Source: Blattabacterium cuenoti (GTDB lineage Bacteria; Bacteroidota; Bacteroidia; Flavobacteriales; Blattabacteriaceae). Taken from it: 64,000 nt of DNA. The stretch spans positions 381,721 to 445,720 of the forward strand of contig NZ_CP059198.1 of assembly GCF_014251715.1 (NCBI RefSeq). Reading direction: 5' to 3'. This document shows, one piece after another, positions 1 to 9,024 of the stretch (its first letter is position 1; every line of letters starts with the position of its first letter). The notes beneath the pieces were generated by a model. The model was not told the DNA's origin, ran no database searches, and saw only the letters and a list, made by a program, of their open reading frames with translations. A program made the position numbers and the translations under genes.

Positions 1-1020
1 TTTTCCAAGTGAATTTTCTATAAAATGAGAAATAAAAAAAATATTTTTAGGTTTATAAAATTTTTTTTTACCATTAAAAATAAATTCTGGAATTTTTAAT
101 AAAAAAGGAGGTCCTTCTATAATTAATATTATTTTTTCACCTAAAATTTTATCTGGAATTGAGGATATAAAAAATCGTTTATGACAAGGAATAAAAGAAC
201 TTATTTCTTTTTCTATTAATTCAGGAATAATTTTAATTCCTCCACTATTAATCATATTATCATATCTACCTATCCAAGTAAACATATTTTCAGATATCAT
301 CTGAACAATATCATTTGTTTGAACAAATGAATGCATAGAATATGGAGAAAAAATACCTAAACAATTTCTTTTATCAATACTCAAATGTACATCTTGAAAT
401 GATTTATAATAAATAGATTTATTAGATTTATTAATTTTTTTTAAAGCTATATGACCTAATGTTTCTGTCATTCCATAAGTTGAATAACAAATTGTTGAAA
501 TATTTTGTAATTTTTTTTCCAAAAAATTAGAGATAGAACATCCTCCTATTAATAAAATTTTAATATATTTTAAATATTTTAAACTAAAAAAAACTTGTAA
601 AGGAACCATTGAAACAATATCAAAATATTCTTTTATATCCTTTAAAGGATTAGATGATGGAGGAATACAATATATTTTCCATTTAAAAATAATAGCACGA
701 ACTAAAAACATTTTAGATGCTATAAAATCTGGAGATAGACATAATAATCCTTTAATTTTTTTTTCTTTTAATTTTAAAAACTCTACAGTTCTTATAGCTC
801 TTTCATACATATGTTTTTTTTTAAAAAATATTGTTTTAGGAAATCCTGTTGTTCCGGAAGTTGAAATTGCTAATTCAGAATTATTATCATACCAACTATT
901 TAAAAAAGAAAAAATTGCATTTTTCCAAAAAAAATTTTTTTTATTTGGTTCGATCGAAAAATTTTTTTTATAAGAAAAATCTATCCACATTTTTTTATTT
1001 ATTATATTTTTATTTTCCAT
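1..1020 (-). CDS. menE: o-succinylbenzoate-CoA ligase, 3' end cut by window edge
   Basis: An AMP-forming acyl-CoA synthetase that activates o-succinylbenzoate with ATP and CoA in cytosolic menaquinone synthesis. The frame is open from ATG at 1020 to base 1 (340 codons), so only the C-terminus is missing. The P-loop motif STSGTTGFPK lies at residues 53-62. YGMTET follows mid-protein, and GRYDNMINSGG marks the hinge to the C-terminal domain. All three motifs are standard for the family. The start overlaps the 3' end of menC by 19 nt, and the men neighbours make MenE the specific call among acyl-CoA ligases. Confidence 0.9.
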   Translation of the reverse strand, partial: MENKNIINKKMWIDFSYKKNFSIEPNKKNFFWKNAIFSFLNSWYDNNSELAISTSGTTGFPKTIFFKKKHMYERAIRTVEFLKLKEKKIKGLLCLSPDFIASKMFLVRAIIFKWKIYCIPPSSNPLKDIKEYFDIVSMVPLQVFFSLKYLKYIKILLIGGCSISNFLEKKLQNISTICYSTYGMTETLGHIALKKINKSNKSIYYKSFQDVHLSIDKRNCLGIFSPYSMHSFVQTNDIVQMISENMFTWIGRYDNMINSGGIKIIPELIEKEISSFIPCHKRFFISSIPDKILGEKIILIIEGPPFLLKIPEFIFNGKKKFYKPKNIFFISHFIENSLGK

Positions 1021-1967
1021 TTTATAAATGGATTGTACCAAAGACTCCCTTCTTTAATTTCTAAAGGAGAACACCAATTGTTAATATATAAAATTCCTGT
1101 ACTTAATCCATGAACATTTTTATTTTTATATTTTTTTTTTATAAAAAAAGTCCATTGTGCAATAGCATTCATTCCAATATTACTTTCTAAAGAAGAACTA
1201 ATCCACCATTTTATTTTTCTTTTATTAGCTTCTAATATCCATTCTTTAGAGCCCTTAAATCCACCATGAATACTAGGTTTTAATACTATATATTGAGGAT
1301 TAATAAAATCTAATAATTTTTTTTTTTCTTTTAATTTATTTATTCCATTTAATTCTTCATCTAATACTATAGGAATTTTTGATTCTTTACATATTTTAAA
1401 CATATCTTTCCAATTTCCAGATAATATAGGTTGTTCTATTGAATCAATTATATTTAACTCATAAAGTTTATTTAAATAGAATAAAGCATCTTTAGTATTT
1501 TCGAAACAACCATTTGCATCTATACGTATTTTTATAAATGGATATTTCTTTTTTATTTTTTTTATAATAAAATATTGATAATAAAAAAATTTTTTATTAA
1601 TTTTTATTTTTAAAAATGAAAATCCTTCAAAAATTATATTTTCTATATCTTTTATAGCATTTCTTTTTTTGAAAGAATTTAACCATATTAATCCATTTAT
1701 GGGAATCCCTTTTTCTCCATTAAAAAATTCAGAATTATATAATATAGGAAATTTATTTTTTAAACTTAAAAAAGCTTGTTCTAATCCAAATAAAATACAT
1801 GAATATGAAATATATTTATAATAATAATATATTTCCGTTTTTTTTAAAAAAATTACTTTTTTAGAAAGTATTTCTAATTCTTTTTCAAATTTTTTTAAAT
1901 TTTTTAAAGCTCCTTTATCTAATAATGGATTACATTCTCCTATTCCAATTTTATTATTTTTTTTCAA
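1002..1967 (-). CDS. menC: o-succinylbenzoate synthase (MenC), N-terminus apparently displaced
   Basis: An enolase-superfamily dehydratase that converts SHCHC to o-succinylbenzoate in menaquinone synthesis. The barrel carries KIKIN (Lys region), RIDANG, an E in DSIEQP and LDEE, as expected for metal-binding MenC residues. The longest frame with a usable start begins at a TTG and gives 321 residues. It opens at NNKIGIGEC, which in relatives lies about 30-40 residues into the protein. The N-terminal capping segment is therefore missing from this frame as written, and coding-like sequence continues upstream (see 1968-2095). It lies between the hydrolase gene and menE, on the same strand. Confidence 0.85.
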   Translation of the reverse strand: MKKNNKIGIGECNPLLDKGALKNLKKFEKELEILSKKVIFLKKTEIYYYYKYISYSCILFGLEQAFLSLKNKFPILYNSEFFNGEKGIPINGLIWLNSFKKRNAIKDIENIIFEGFSFLKIKINKKFFYYQYFIIKKIKKKYPFIKIRIDANGCFENTKDALFYLNKLYELNIIDSIEQPILSGNWKDMFKICKESKIPIVLDEELNGINKLKEKKKLLDFINPQYIVLKPSIHGGFKGSKEWILEANKRKIKWWISSSLESNIGMNAIAQWTFFIKKKYKNKNVHGLSTGILYINNWCSPLEIKEGSLWYNPFIKWKIKI

Positions 1968-2095
1968 TATAATAAACCAAATAGTATTTTTTTTAAATAT
2001 TCTATTAGAATTAAATATTTTTTCCCTTAAAAAAAAAGTTTTTTTTCTTAAAAAAAAAATATTTTATTTTCATTCATTCCATTATTAAAATTCAT
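1968..2095 (-). other. menC: Probable 5' coding part of menC, out of frame across an A10 tract
   Basis: The menC frame stays open for 32 codons upstream of its TTG. It reads NSNRIFKKNTIWFII just before the TTG, which resembles the TSRG...TWF segment of flavobacterial MenC. No ATG, GTG or TTG occurs in that stretch. An ATG at 2095, four bases after the preceding gene's stop, opens another frame that ends just after ten T on the coding strand (plus-strand A10, 2050-2059). One extra T would join the two frames into a MenC of about 364 residues. Whether this is polymerase slippage, a sequencing error or real decay cannot be decided here. Confidence 0.6.
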
Positions 2096-2099
2096 AATT

Positions 2100-2795
2100 T
2101 TAAATGTATATACTTTTCCCCATTTCTAATAAAATTAATTCTTTTCCCTTTTCATAAAAATTTTTTTTTGCTTGTTTTTTATTTATTTGAATAGCTTCAA
2201 AAGTATTATAATGAACTCCTAATATTTTTTCACATTTTAAAAAATCAGAAGCAATTATTGCTTCTTCTATATCCATAGTATATCTACCACCTATTGGTAA
2301 AATAGAAAGTTTTAATTTACCAAAATTAGGAATAATATTCATCTCATAAATTAAAGATGTATCTCCTGATATATATAAATTACCTTCATCTGTATGTAAA
2401 AGAAACCCTCCAGGATTTCCTCCATAAGTTCCATCATTAAAAACACTAGAATGAGCTGCCCAAATATATTTTAATTTTCCAAAAGGAAAAGAAATAAAAG
2501 AACCATAATTAATTCCATATGTTTTTATTCCTTTTTTTTCAAAATAATTAGATATTTCATAATTAGATATTACTAAAACATTATTGAATTTACGTGTTAA
2601 TAACTCTACATCACATACATGATCATAATGTGCATGTGTCAATAATATATAATCAATTTTTTTAAAATTATTAATATATTCTAAATAATCTATTTTATTA
2701 TAAATAGGATTTTTAGAAAAAAAAGGATCTATTAACAAATATTTTTCATGTATTTTTAATAAACATGTACTATGAGAAAAAAAAGTAATTTTCAT
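2100..2795 (-). CDS. UPF0173-type metallo-beta-lactamase-fold hydrolase
   Basis: A soluble predicted metal-dependent hydrolase of 231 residues with no known substrate. The binuclear metal motif HAHYDH is at residues 54-59. Further ligands are the H in AAHSS, the D in SGDTS and the H in GVHYNTF. This order and the short length fit the UPF0173 branch rather than true beta-lactamases. It sits between menA (9 nt away) and menC in a one-strand menaquinone block. Co-transcription with men genes is likely, and a role in that pathway is an inference from position only. Confidence 0.8.
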   Translation of the reverse strand: MKITFFSHSTCLLKIHEKYLLIDPFFSKNPIYNKIDYLEYINNFKKIDYILLTHAHYDHVCDVELLTRKFNNVLVISNYEISNYFEKKGIKTYGINYGSFISFPFGKLKYIWAAHSSVFNDGTYGGNPGGFLLHTDEGNLYISGDTSLIYEMNIIPNFGKLKLSILPIGGRYTMDIEEAIIASDFLKCEKILGVHYNTFEAIQINKKQAKKNFYEKGKELILLEMGKSIYI

Positions 2796-2804
2796 GATAA
2801 AATT

Positions 2805-3707
2805 TTATAAAAATCCAACACCGATGCTTAATACATATAAAAAAATAATTATAACTAATTTTTTTAATTCTGAATTAAACAATTTTTTTTTATTTATATA
2901 AATTATTTTTTTAATATGAAATATTAAAAAAATAATAATTAAAATAAATAAAATACATTGATAAATAGTTTTTTTATTCAAAAAAACAAAAATACATCCT
3001 AATAAAATTGAAATAAATATAATAATAATATGATATAATTTTGCATATTTTATTCCTAACCATACAGGTATAGTATATTTTTTATTTTTACAATCATTAT
3101 CCATATCTCTCATATTATTAATATTTAAAACAGCTACATTTAATAAACCTACAGATAAAGATAATAAAAACATATCCATATGTAAAGTATGAGTATATAA
3201 AAAATAACTTCCTTCTACCGAAAAAATTCCAAAAAAAATAAAAACAAATAAATCACCCATTCCTACTATATATCCGTAAGGATTATATCCTATAGAATAT
3301 TTTATAGAACTATATATGCAAATAACTATTCCTATAAAATATAAAAAAAAAATAAAAATATTTTTACATGATATAGCTTGAAAAATTAACAATAATCCTG
3401 ATATAAAAGATAATATAGAAAATAAATAAATAGCTTTTTTCATTTCTAAAAAAGAAATAAATCCGCATTGAATTGTCCTTTTTGGACCTATACGTTTAAA
3501 ATTATCTACTCCTGTAATACTATCTCCATAATCATTAGAAAAATTAGCCAATATTTGCAATAATAAAGCAGTAATAAAACATAAAACATACGTAATAAAA
3601 TCTACATTTGTTCTAGATTTAGATATAAAAAAACTTAAAGTAATTCCAGAAACCGATAAAGGTAAAGTATGAAAACGAGCTGCATAAAACCAATATTTTA
3701 ATTTCAT
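2805..3707 (-). CDS. menA: 1,4-dihydroxy-2-naphthoate polyprenyltransferase
   Basis: An integral-membrane UbiA-family prenyltransferase that attaches the polyprenyl tail to 1,4-dihydroxy-2-naphthoate to form demethylmenaquinone. The first Asp-rich motif is [12 protein letters not shown] and the second is [12 protein letters not shown]. About eight hydrophobic segments span the 300 residues, a normal family length. Its ATG overlaps the menB stop by 4 nt, so the two are very likely translationally coupled. The UbiA family also includes UbiA and heme O synthases, but the menB/menC/menE neighbours favour MenA. Confidence 0.92.
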   Translation of the reverse strand: MKLKYWFYAARFHTLPLSVSGITLSFFISKSRTNVDFITYVLCFITALLLQILANFSNDYGDSITGVDNFKRIGPKRTIQCGFISFLEMKKAIYLFSILSFISGLLLIFQAISCKNIFIFFLYFIGIVICIYSSIKYSIGYNPYGYIVGMGDLFVFIFFGIFSVEGSYFLYTHTLHMDMFLLSLSVGLLNVAVLNINNMRDMDNDCKNKKYTIPVWLGIKYAKLYHIIIIFISILLGCIFVFLNKKTIYQCILFILIIIFLIFHIKKIIYINKKKLFNSELKKLVIIIFLYVLSIGVGFL

Positions 3708-4534
3708 AAAAATTTTGGAAATTTTTTAAAATTTGGATCTCTTTTTTCTAAAAATGCTTTTTTACCTTCCTCTGATTCTTCCATTAAATAAAACATTAAA
3801 GTAGCATCTCCCGCCAATTGCATTAATCCATGTTGTCCATCTAATTCTGCATTTAAAGAACGTTTGATCATCCTTAAACTCATAGGACTTTTTTCCTGTA
3901 TTATTTTACACCATTCAATCGTTTTTTTTTCCAATTCTTTTTGATTTACTACTTTATTAACCAATCCCATATTTAAAGCTTCTTTAGCCGTATACTCCTT
4001 ACATAAAAACCACATTTCTCTTGTTTTTTTTTGACCAATATGACGAGCTAAATAAGAACATCCAAATCCTCCATCAAAAGAACCAACCTTAGGTCCAACT
4101 TGACTAAAAGTTGCATTATCAGATGCAATAGTCAAATCACAAACAACATGTAAAACATGACCCCCTCCAACTGCATATCCATTAACCATAGCAATAACAG
4201 GTATAGGAATTTCTCGTATTTTTTTATAAAAATCTAAAATATTTAACCTAGGGATTCCATTATTATCCAAATAACCTCCTAATCCTCTTGTATTTTGATC
4301 TCCACCAGAACAAAAAGATTTTTTACCAGATCCTGTAATAATCAATACATCTATATCTTTTCTATTACTACATATATCTATAGCATTTATCATTTCTTTT
4401 ACTGTTTTCACACGAAAAGCATTATGACACCATGGTCTATTTATTTCTATTTTAGAAATTCCTTCCCAAAATAAAAACAAAATATCTTCATATTCCTTAA
4501 TTGGAATCCAATTTATTTTTACGATAGAACTCAT
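3704..4534 (-). CDS. menB: 1,4-dihydroxy-2-naphthoyl-CoA synthase
   Basis: A crotonase-family enzyme that cyclises o-succinylbenzoyl-CoA to DHNA-CoA. Visible features are FCSGGDQ with the oxyanion-hole glycines, [19 protein letters not shown], and a C-terminus ending [14 protein letters not shown], typical of MenB. I start at the ATG at 4534 (MSSIVKINW, 276 residues). The 25 upstream in-frame residues are hydrophobic, lie in the promoter gap and have no counterpart in the family. It is the first gene of the block, divergent from the small membrane gene at 4596. Confidence 0.93.
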   Translation of the reverse strand: MSSIVKINWIPIKEYEDILFLFWEGISKIEINRPWCHNAFRVKTVKEMINAIDICSNRKDIDVLIITGSGKKSFCSGGDQNTRGLGGYLDNNGIPRLNILDFYKKIREIPIPVIAMVNGYAVGGGHVLHVVCDLTIASDNATFSQVGPKVGSFDGGFGCSYLARHIGQKKTREMWFLCKEYTAKEALNMGLVNKVVNQKELEKKTIEWCKIIQEKSPMSLRMIKRSLNAELDGQHGLMQLAGDATLMFYLMEESEEGKKAFLEKRDPNFKKFPKFL

Positions 4535-4595
4535 AATAAAATGAATTAAAAATTGATGTTTATTTTTACAAAATAAAATAAAAAAATTTATTATT

Positions 4596-4997
4596 ATGTT
4601 CCGTAACATATTATCAGTATCTATAGGAGTAATAATAAGTATTACTGAAATACTTTTTTCTATTCAATTTATAAAAAGATGGTTTATAAAAATACAATTA
4701 ATCCCATTAAAAAAATTAAAATATATTTTTGAAAAAGCACCTAATGAATTTTTTTTATTACTAATTTTATTTTATGCTTTTAGTGCTTTATTAGGTGGAA
4801 TAATAACTGCATTTTTTGCAAAAAATGCAAAAAAAGCTTATGCTATATTAACTGGATTTATTCTATTTTTTATAGCCTTATTTCATATATTTTTATATAC
4901 ATTTCCATTATGGTTTAAAATGATAATACTCACTATTTTTTTACCTTTTTCATATTTAGGAGGAAATATTATAGAATTTTTACAAAGAAAAAAATAG
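4596..4997 (+). CDS. Small hypothetical inner-membrane protein
   Basis: A protein of 133 residues with about four hydrophobic segments (roughly residues 4-25, 52-74, 82-103 and 108-126). A basic loop lies after the first segment and it ends EFLQRKK. From memory it resembles small Bacteroidetes membrane proteins with a glycine-rich [17 protein letters not shown] third segment, but no function is known to me. It is divergent from menB across a 61 nt gap, and its last 18 nt overlap the nhaD 3' end tail to tail. Survival of an open frame in such a reduced genome suggests that it is expressed. Confidence 0.65.
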   Translation: MFRNILSVSIGVIISITEILFSIQFIKRWFIKIQLIPLKKLKYIFEKAPNEFFLLLILFYAFSALLGGIITAFFAKNAKKAYAILTGFILFFIALFHIFLYTFPLWFKMIILTIFLPFSYLGGNIIEFLQRKK

Positions 4998-6251
4998 AGA
5001 AATTAATAAATAAAAAAATCCAGAAATATAACCAATAAAAGCTATCCAACTAATTTTTTTTAAATACCAAAAAAAATTTATTTTCTCCATTCCCATAGCT
5101 GCTAATCCAGCAGCAGATCCTATAAGAAAAATACTTCCTCCTGTTCCAGATACATAAGCTATAAAATGCCATAAATCATGATCTTTTGGATAAGAAAACA
5201 TAGAAATACTAGCAGCTACTAAAGGAACATTATCTATAATAGAAGAAATTAATCCAAATATAAACGTTGTTATTTTCCATGTATAAACTCTTTCATTCAT
5301 CCAATGAGATAAATCATATAATATTCCCATAGATTCTAAAGAAGAAACAGAAAGTAAAATTCCAAAAAAAAATAAAATACTGGAAATATCTAATTTTCTA
5401 AAAATTTCATCTATAGATAAAATGGATTCTGATTTATATTTTGTATATACTATACAAAGAAGAATTCCTAGAGAAAACATCATTCCCATATATGGTGGGG
5501 ATCCTGTAATAGTTTTAAAAATAGGAACAAATAACATTAAAAGTAAACCTATTTTTAACATAAAAAAACCATTTTTAATGTTTTCTTTTGAGGTTTTGTT
5601 TTTTTTTATATTAATGGATCCATTAAAAATAGGCATATAAGATGCTATAAAGGTAGAAATAAACATACACAAAATAGATGGAATGAATATTTTTTTAAAA
5701 AGATGCATTGTGGTTACTTTATTAGAAATCCATAACATTGTAGTGGTGATATCCCCTATTGGAGACCAAACTCCTCCGGCATTAGCAGATATAATAACTA
5801 TTCCTAAATAATATAAACGTTCTTTATAATTAGAAACTGTTTTTCTTAAAAGAGATATTAAAACTATAGTTGCGGTAAGATTATCTATTATGGCAGATAA
5901 TAAAAAAGAAACTAAACTTATTTTCCATAAAAATTTCCGTTTTTTTTTTGTATAAAAAAATTCTTTTAAAGCTTCAAATCCAGAATATTTTTCAACAACG
6001 GAAATAATAGACATAGCACCAATTAAAAAAAAAACAATTTCAGATGTTTTTCCTAAATGAAGTAATAATAAATATTTAGGATCTTTTTGAACTATGGAAT
6101 AGTGATCTAAATCATAAACAGGGAAATTGAAAAACATAATTAATGACCAACAAAGAGTCGCCATTAAAATAGATGGAATGACTTTATTTAAAGAAAATAA
6201 ATTTTCAAAAGTAATAAATAAATATCCTAAAATAAAAACTAAAATAATCAT
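4980..6251 (-). CDS. nhaD: Na+/H+ antiporter, NhaD type
   Basis: An ion-transporter-superfamily membrane protein of 423 residues with about eleven to twelve hydrophobic segments. It probably exchanges Na+ for H+ at the inner membrane. Two re-entrant-type motifs with a DN pair are visible, IIDNLTATIVL near residue 121 and SSIIDNVPLVAA near residue 338. SANAGGVWSPIGD lies between them. This pairing is typical of NhaD and ArsB/CitM relatives. It lies 19 nt beyond the eno stop on the same strand and overlaps the small membrane gene at its 3' end. The substrate assignment rests on family resemblance. Confidence 0.85.
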   Translation of the reverse strand: MIILVFILGYLFITFENLFSLNKVIPSILMATLCWSLIMFFNFPVYDLDHYSIVQKDPKYLLLLHLGKTSEIVFFLIGAMSIISVVEKYSGFEALKEFFYTKKKRKFLWKISLVSFLLSAIIDNLTATIVLISLLRKTVSNYKERLYYLGIVIISANAGGVWSPIGDITTTMLWISNKVTTMHLFKKIFIPSILCMFISTFIASYMPIFNGSINIKKNKTSKENIKNGFFMLKIGLLLMLFVPIFKTITGSPPYMGMMFSLGILLCIVYTKYKSESILSIDEIFRKLDISSILFFFGILLSVSSLESMGILYDLSHWMNERVYTWKITTFIFGLISSIIDNVPLVAASISMFSYPKDHDLWHFIAYVSGTGGSIFLIGSAAGLAAMGMEKINFFWYLKKISWIAFIGYISGFFYLLISLFFSL

Positions 6252-6270
6252 TTATTTTTATTGGAAAAAC

Positions 6271-7551
6271 TTAATTCCATCCTGAATAAGAAGAATATTT
6301 TCCCAAAATATTTTCAATACGTAATAATTGATTATATTTTGAAGTTCGTTCAGAACGACAAATAGAACCTATTTTTATTTGTTCTATATTAAATGCAACA
6401 GCAAGATCTGCTATAAAAGTATCTTCAGTATCTCCAGAACGATGAGAAATAATATTTTTATACTTATTTTTTTTAGCTAAATGAATTGTTTCAATTGTTT
6501 CTGTTAATGTTCCTACTTGATTTACTTTTATAAGAATAGAATTTGCAATTTTTTTTTCTATTCCTTTATTTAATTTATTTACTTGAGTAACAAAAAGATC
6601 ATCTCCTACTAATTGAATTTGATCTCCTATTTCGTCCGTTAATAATTTCCATCCATCCCAATCATTTTGATCCATTGCATCCTCAATAGATATAATTGGA
6701 TATCTTTTAATTAAATAAGATAAATAATGAATATGTTCTTCTCTAGTTTTTTTTGAATTTTTTATTTTTTTTTCAAATTTAGAATAATCATATTTATTAT
6801 TTGAATAAAATTCAGAAGCGGCACAATCTATCGCTATTCCTATTTCATCATAAGGTTCATAATTAGACATATGTATAGCTTCTAATATATGATCTAAAAC
6901 ATCTTCTATTCCATTAAAATTGGGAGAAAATCCACCTTCATCACCAACACTTGTTGATAAACCTTTTTTTTGTAAAAGATTTTTTAGTTGATAAAAAACT
7001 TTATGCCCCATTTGTATTGCTTCTAAAAAAGAATTAGCTTTTATAGGAACTATCATAAATTCTTGAAAAATTATAGGAGCATTAGAATGTTTTCCTCCAT
7101 TAACAATATTTATTAAAGGGGTAGGAAGTTTGTATGTATAAACTCCTCCTATATATTTGTAAAGAGGAATTTTTAATTCATTAGATGCAGCTTTTGCTGT
7201 TGCTAATGAAATTCCTAAAATAGCATTAGATCCTAATCTTTTTTTATTAATTGTTCCATCTAATTCTAACATTAATTTATCAATACGAACTTGATCTAAA
7301 ATTGATTTTCCAATTAATTCAGGAGCAATAATTTTATTAACATTTTGAACAGCTTTAAGCACTCCTTTCCCAAAAAAAATATTTTCTTTATTGTCACGTA
7401 ATTCAAAGGCTTCATTTTTTCCTTTTGAAGCTCCAGATGGAATAGATGCACGTCCTAATATATTTTTATCTGTTATAACATCTACTTCTATTGTTGGATT
7501 TCCTCTTGAATCTAATATTTGTCTAGCTTGAATTTTTTTAATTTTACTCAT
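6271..7551 (-). CDS. eno: Enolase
   Basis: The glycolytic enzyme that interconverts 2-phosphoglycerate and phosphoenolpyruvate. It has 426 residues, the usual length. The N-terminal ARQILDSRGNPTIEV, the substrate-loop region SIPSGASKG, VGDEGGFSPN, IDCAASEF, SIEDAMDQNDW and SHRSGDTEDTFIADLAV are all present, covering the metal and catalytic positions. The start overlaps the rplQ stop by 8 nt, so eno forms the tail of the alpha ribosomal cluster. gpmI, the preceding glycolytic step, is about 17 kb away in the same strand run. Confidence 0.97.
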   Translation of the reverse strand: MSKIKKIQARQILDSRGNPTIEVDVITDKNILGRASIPSGASKGKNEAFELRDNKENIFFGKGVLKAVQNVNKIIAPELIGKSILDQVRIDKLMLELDGTINKKRLGSNAILGISLATAKAASNELKIPLYKYIGGVYTYKLPTPLINIVNGGKHSNAPIIFQEFMIVPIKANSFLEAIQMGHKVFYQLKNLLQKKGLSTSVGDEGGFSPNFNGIEDVLDHILEAIHMSNYEPYDEIGIAIDCAASEFYSNNKYDYSKFEKKIKNSKKTREEHIHYLSYLIKRYPIISIEDAMDQNDWDGWKLLTDEIGDQIQLVGDDLFVTQVNKLNKGIEKKIANSILIKVNQVGTLTETIETIHLAKKNKYKNIISHRSGDTEDTFIADLAVAFNIEQIKIGSICRSERTSKYNQLLRIENILGKYSSYSGWN

Positions 7552-7987
7552 TATTCATTGTTTTTTTTGTCGACTTTTTTTTTCGACTACGTCTTATAAA
7601 TTTTATTGTTTTTTTAGATGTATAAATTTCATTAAAATCTACTAATTCAATGAAAGAAAGAGGTGCTTGATCTCCAAAACGAAATCCAGTTTTTATAATT
7701 CTAGTATATCCACCAGGACGGATACGTACTTTTTCAAAAATGTTATTAAATAATTCTGATACCGCTATTTTATCTCTTAAATATGAAAAAATATTTCTTC
7801 TTGAATGAGTCGTATTTATTTTTGATTTTGTTATAATAGGTTCTATATATTTTTTTAAAACTTTAGCTTTAGCTAAAGTAGTAAAAATTCTTTTTTTTTT
7901 AATTAAAGAAGAAGCTAAATTGGAAAGAATAGATTTACGATGTCCATATTTTCTTCCTAAAGGATTATTTTTTCTTCTATGATTCAT
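7544..7987 (-). CDS. rplQ: 50S ribosomal protein L17
   Basis: A large-subunit protein near the tunnel exit. It has 147 residues with the family opening MNHRRKNNPLGRKYGHRKS, the IFTTLAKAK helix and the GGYTRIIKTGFRFGDQAPLSFIEL C-terminal core written here only in part: GGYTRI and RFGDQAP are clear. A lysine-rich tail follows. It lies 12 nt after rpoA and runs into eno, in the classic rpsM-rpsK-rpsD-rpoA-rplQ order. Confidence 0.96.
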   Translation of the reverse strand: MNHRRKNNPLGRKYGHRKSILSNLASSLIKKKRIFTTLAKAKVLKKYIEPIITKSKINTTHSRRNIFSYLRDKIAVSELFNNIFEKVRIRPGGYTRIIKTGFRFGDQAPLSFIELVDFNEIYTSKKTIKFIRRSRKKKSTKKTMNNE

Positions 7988-7999
7988 TATATTTAAATT

Positions 8000-8998
8000 C
8001 TATTCTTTATTTAATTTATATTCTGATATATTCATTCCAAAATATAATTCTTTTTCTTTCATTTTACTTTCTAACTCCTCCAAAGATTTTTTTCCAAAAT
8101 TTCTCATTTTTAACATATTACTTTTATTACAATTAACTAAATCTGCTATAGTTTTTATAAATGCAGTTTTTAAACAGTTTTTTGTTCGAACAGATAAATC
8201 CATATCACTTAATTTAGATTTTAATAATGTTCTCATTCGTAAAAAATCTTCATCATATTTTTTATTTTTTCTAATTTCTTCTTGTTTCTTTTTTCCTATT
8301 TTTTCATATGAAAAAATAGAAAAATATTGAATTAATATTTTGGAAGCTTCCATTAAAGCTATTTTTGGACAAATAGATCCATCTGTTTTTATTTCTAATG
8401 AAAGATTTTCAAAATCAGTTTTTTGTCCTACACGACAATTTTCTATTGTATATTTTACATTTTTAATAGGGGTATAAATAGAATCTATAGAAATAAATCC
8501 AATAATATCATTACTATTTTTTTTATTTTCTTCTGCAGGAAGATAACCTCTTCCTTCCTCAATTGTAAAACTTATTTCTAAAGGAACAGATTCATTTTTG
8601 TTGCAAATAATTAAATTTTTGTTTAAAATTTTAAATCCAGAAATGAATTTATTTAAAATTTCTCCTGTTACTTGTTTTTCATGATTAATAGAAACATTAA
8701 CTGTTTCTTTATGAATTCCTGGAATTTTTCGTTTTAAACGAATTTTTTTAAAATTTAAAATTATTTCTGTAACATCTTCTACTACTCCTTCTATAGTAGA
8801 AAATTCATATTTTACTCCTTTAATTCTAATAGAAGTAACGGCAAATCCTTTTAAGGATCCTAATAATACTCTTCTTAACGCATTTCCCAATGTAATTCCA
8901 TATCCAGGTTCTAATGGTTTTAAATGAAAAATTCCTTTATTATCTGAAAATTCAGACATTGCAATTCTATCAGGTTTTACAAAATCTAGAATAGCCAT
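8000..8998 (-). CDS. rpoA: DNA-directed RNA polymerase subunit alpha
   Basis: The assembly platform of RNA polymerase, 332 residues. The N-terminal dimerisation domain (about 1-225) contains LEPGYGITLGNALRRVLL and GRGYLPAEE. The C-terminal domain (about 255-320) contains LSVRTKNCLK, which fits the LSVR..NCL helix, and RNFGKKSLEEL. Both domains are complete, so promoter-contacting function is probably kept. It sits between rpsD and rplQ and is presumably cotranscribed with the ribosomal genes. Confidence 0.97.
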   Translation of the reverse strand: MAILDFVKPDRIAMSEFSDNKGIFHLKPLEPGYGITLGNALRRVLLGSLKGFAVTSIRIKGVKYEFSTIEGVVEDVTEIILNFKKIRLKRKIPGIHKETVNVSINHEKQVTGEILNKFISGFKILNKNLIICNKNESVPLEISFTIEEGRGYLPAEENKKNSNDIIGFISIDSIYTPIKNVKYTIENCRVGQKTDFENLSLEIKTDGSICPKIALMEASKILIQYFSIFSYEKIGKKKQEEIRKNKKYDEDFLRMRTLLKSKLSDMDLSVRTKNCLKTAFIKTIADLVNCNKSNMLKMRNFGKKSLEELESKMKEKELYFGMNISEYKLNKE

Positions 8999-9024
8999 AA
9001 TGAATATGTGTTTAAAATTAACTT

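Noticed and set aside
849..1064. 71-residue plus-strand reading frame at the left edge
   Set aside because: It is antisense to menE and the menC end, both of which have clear family motifs. It is Phe/Lys-rich low-complexity sequence, as expected from complemented AT-rich code.
1968..2095. menC as a plain pseudogene
   Set aside because: The 3' 321 codons are intact with catalytic residues, and only one homopolymer separates the 5' part. Slippage or a sequencing error is at least as likely as decay.
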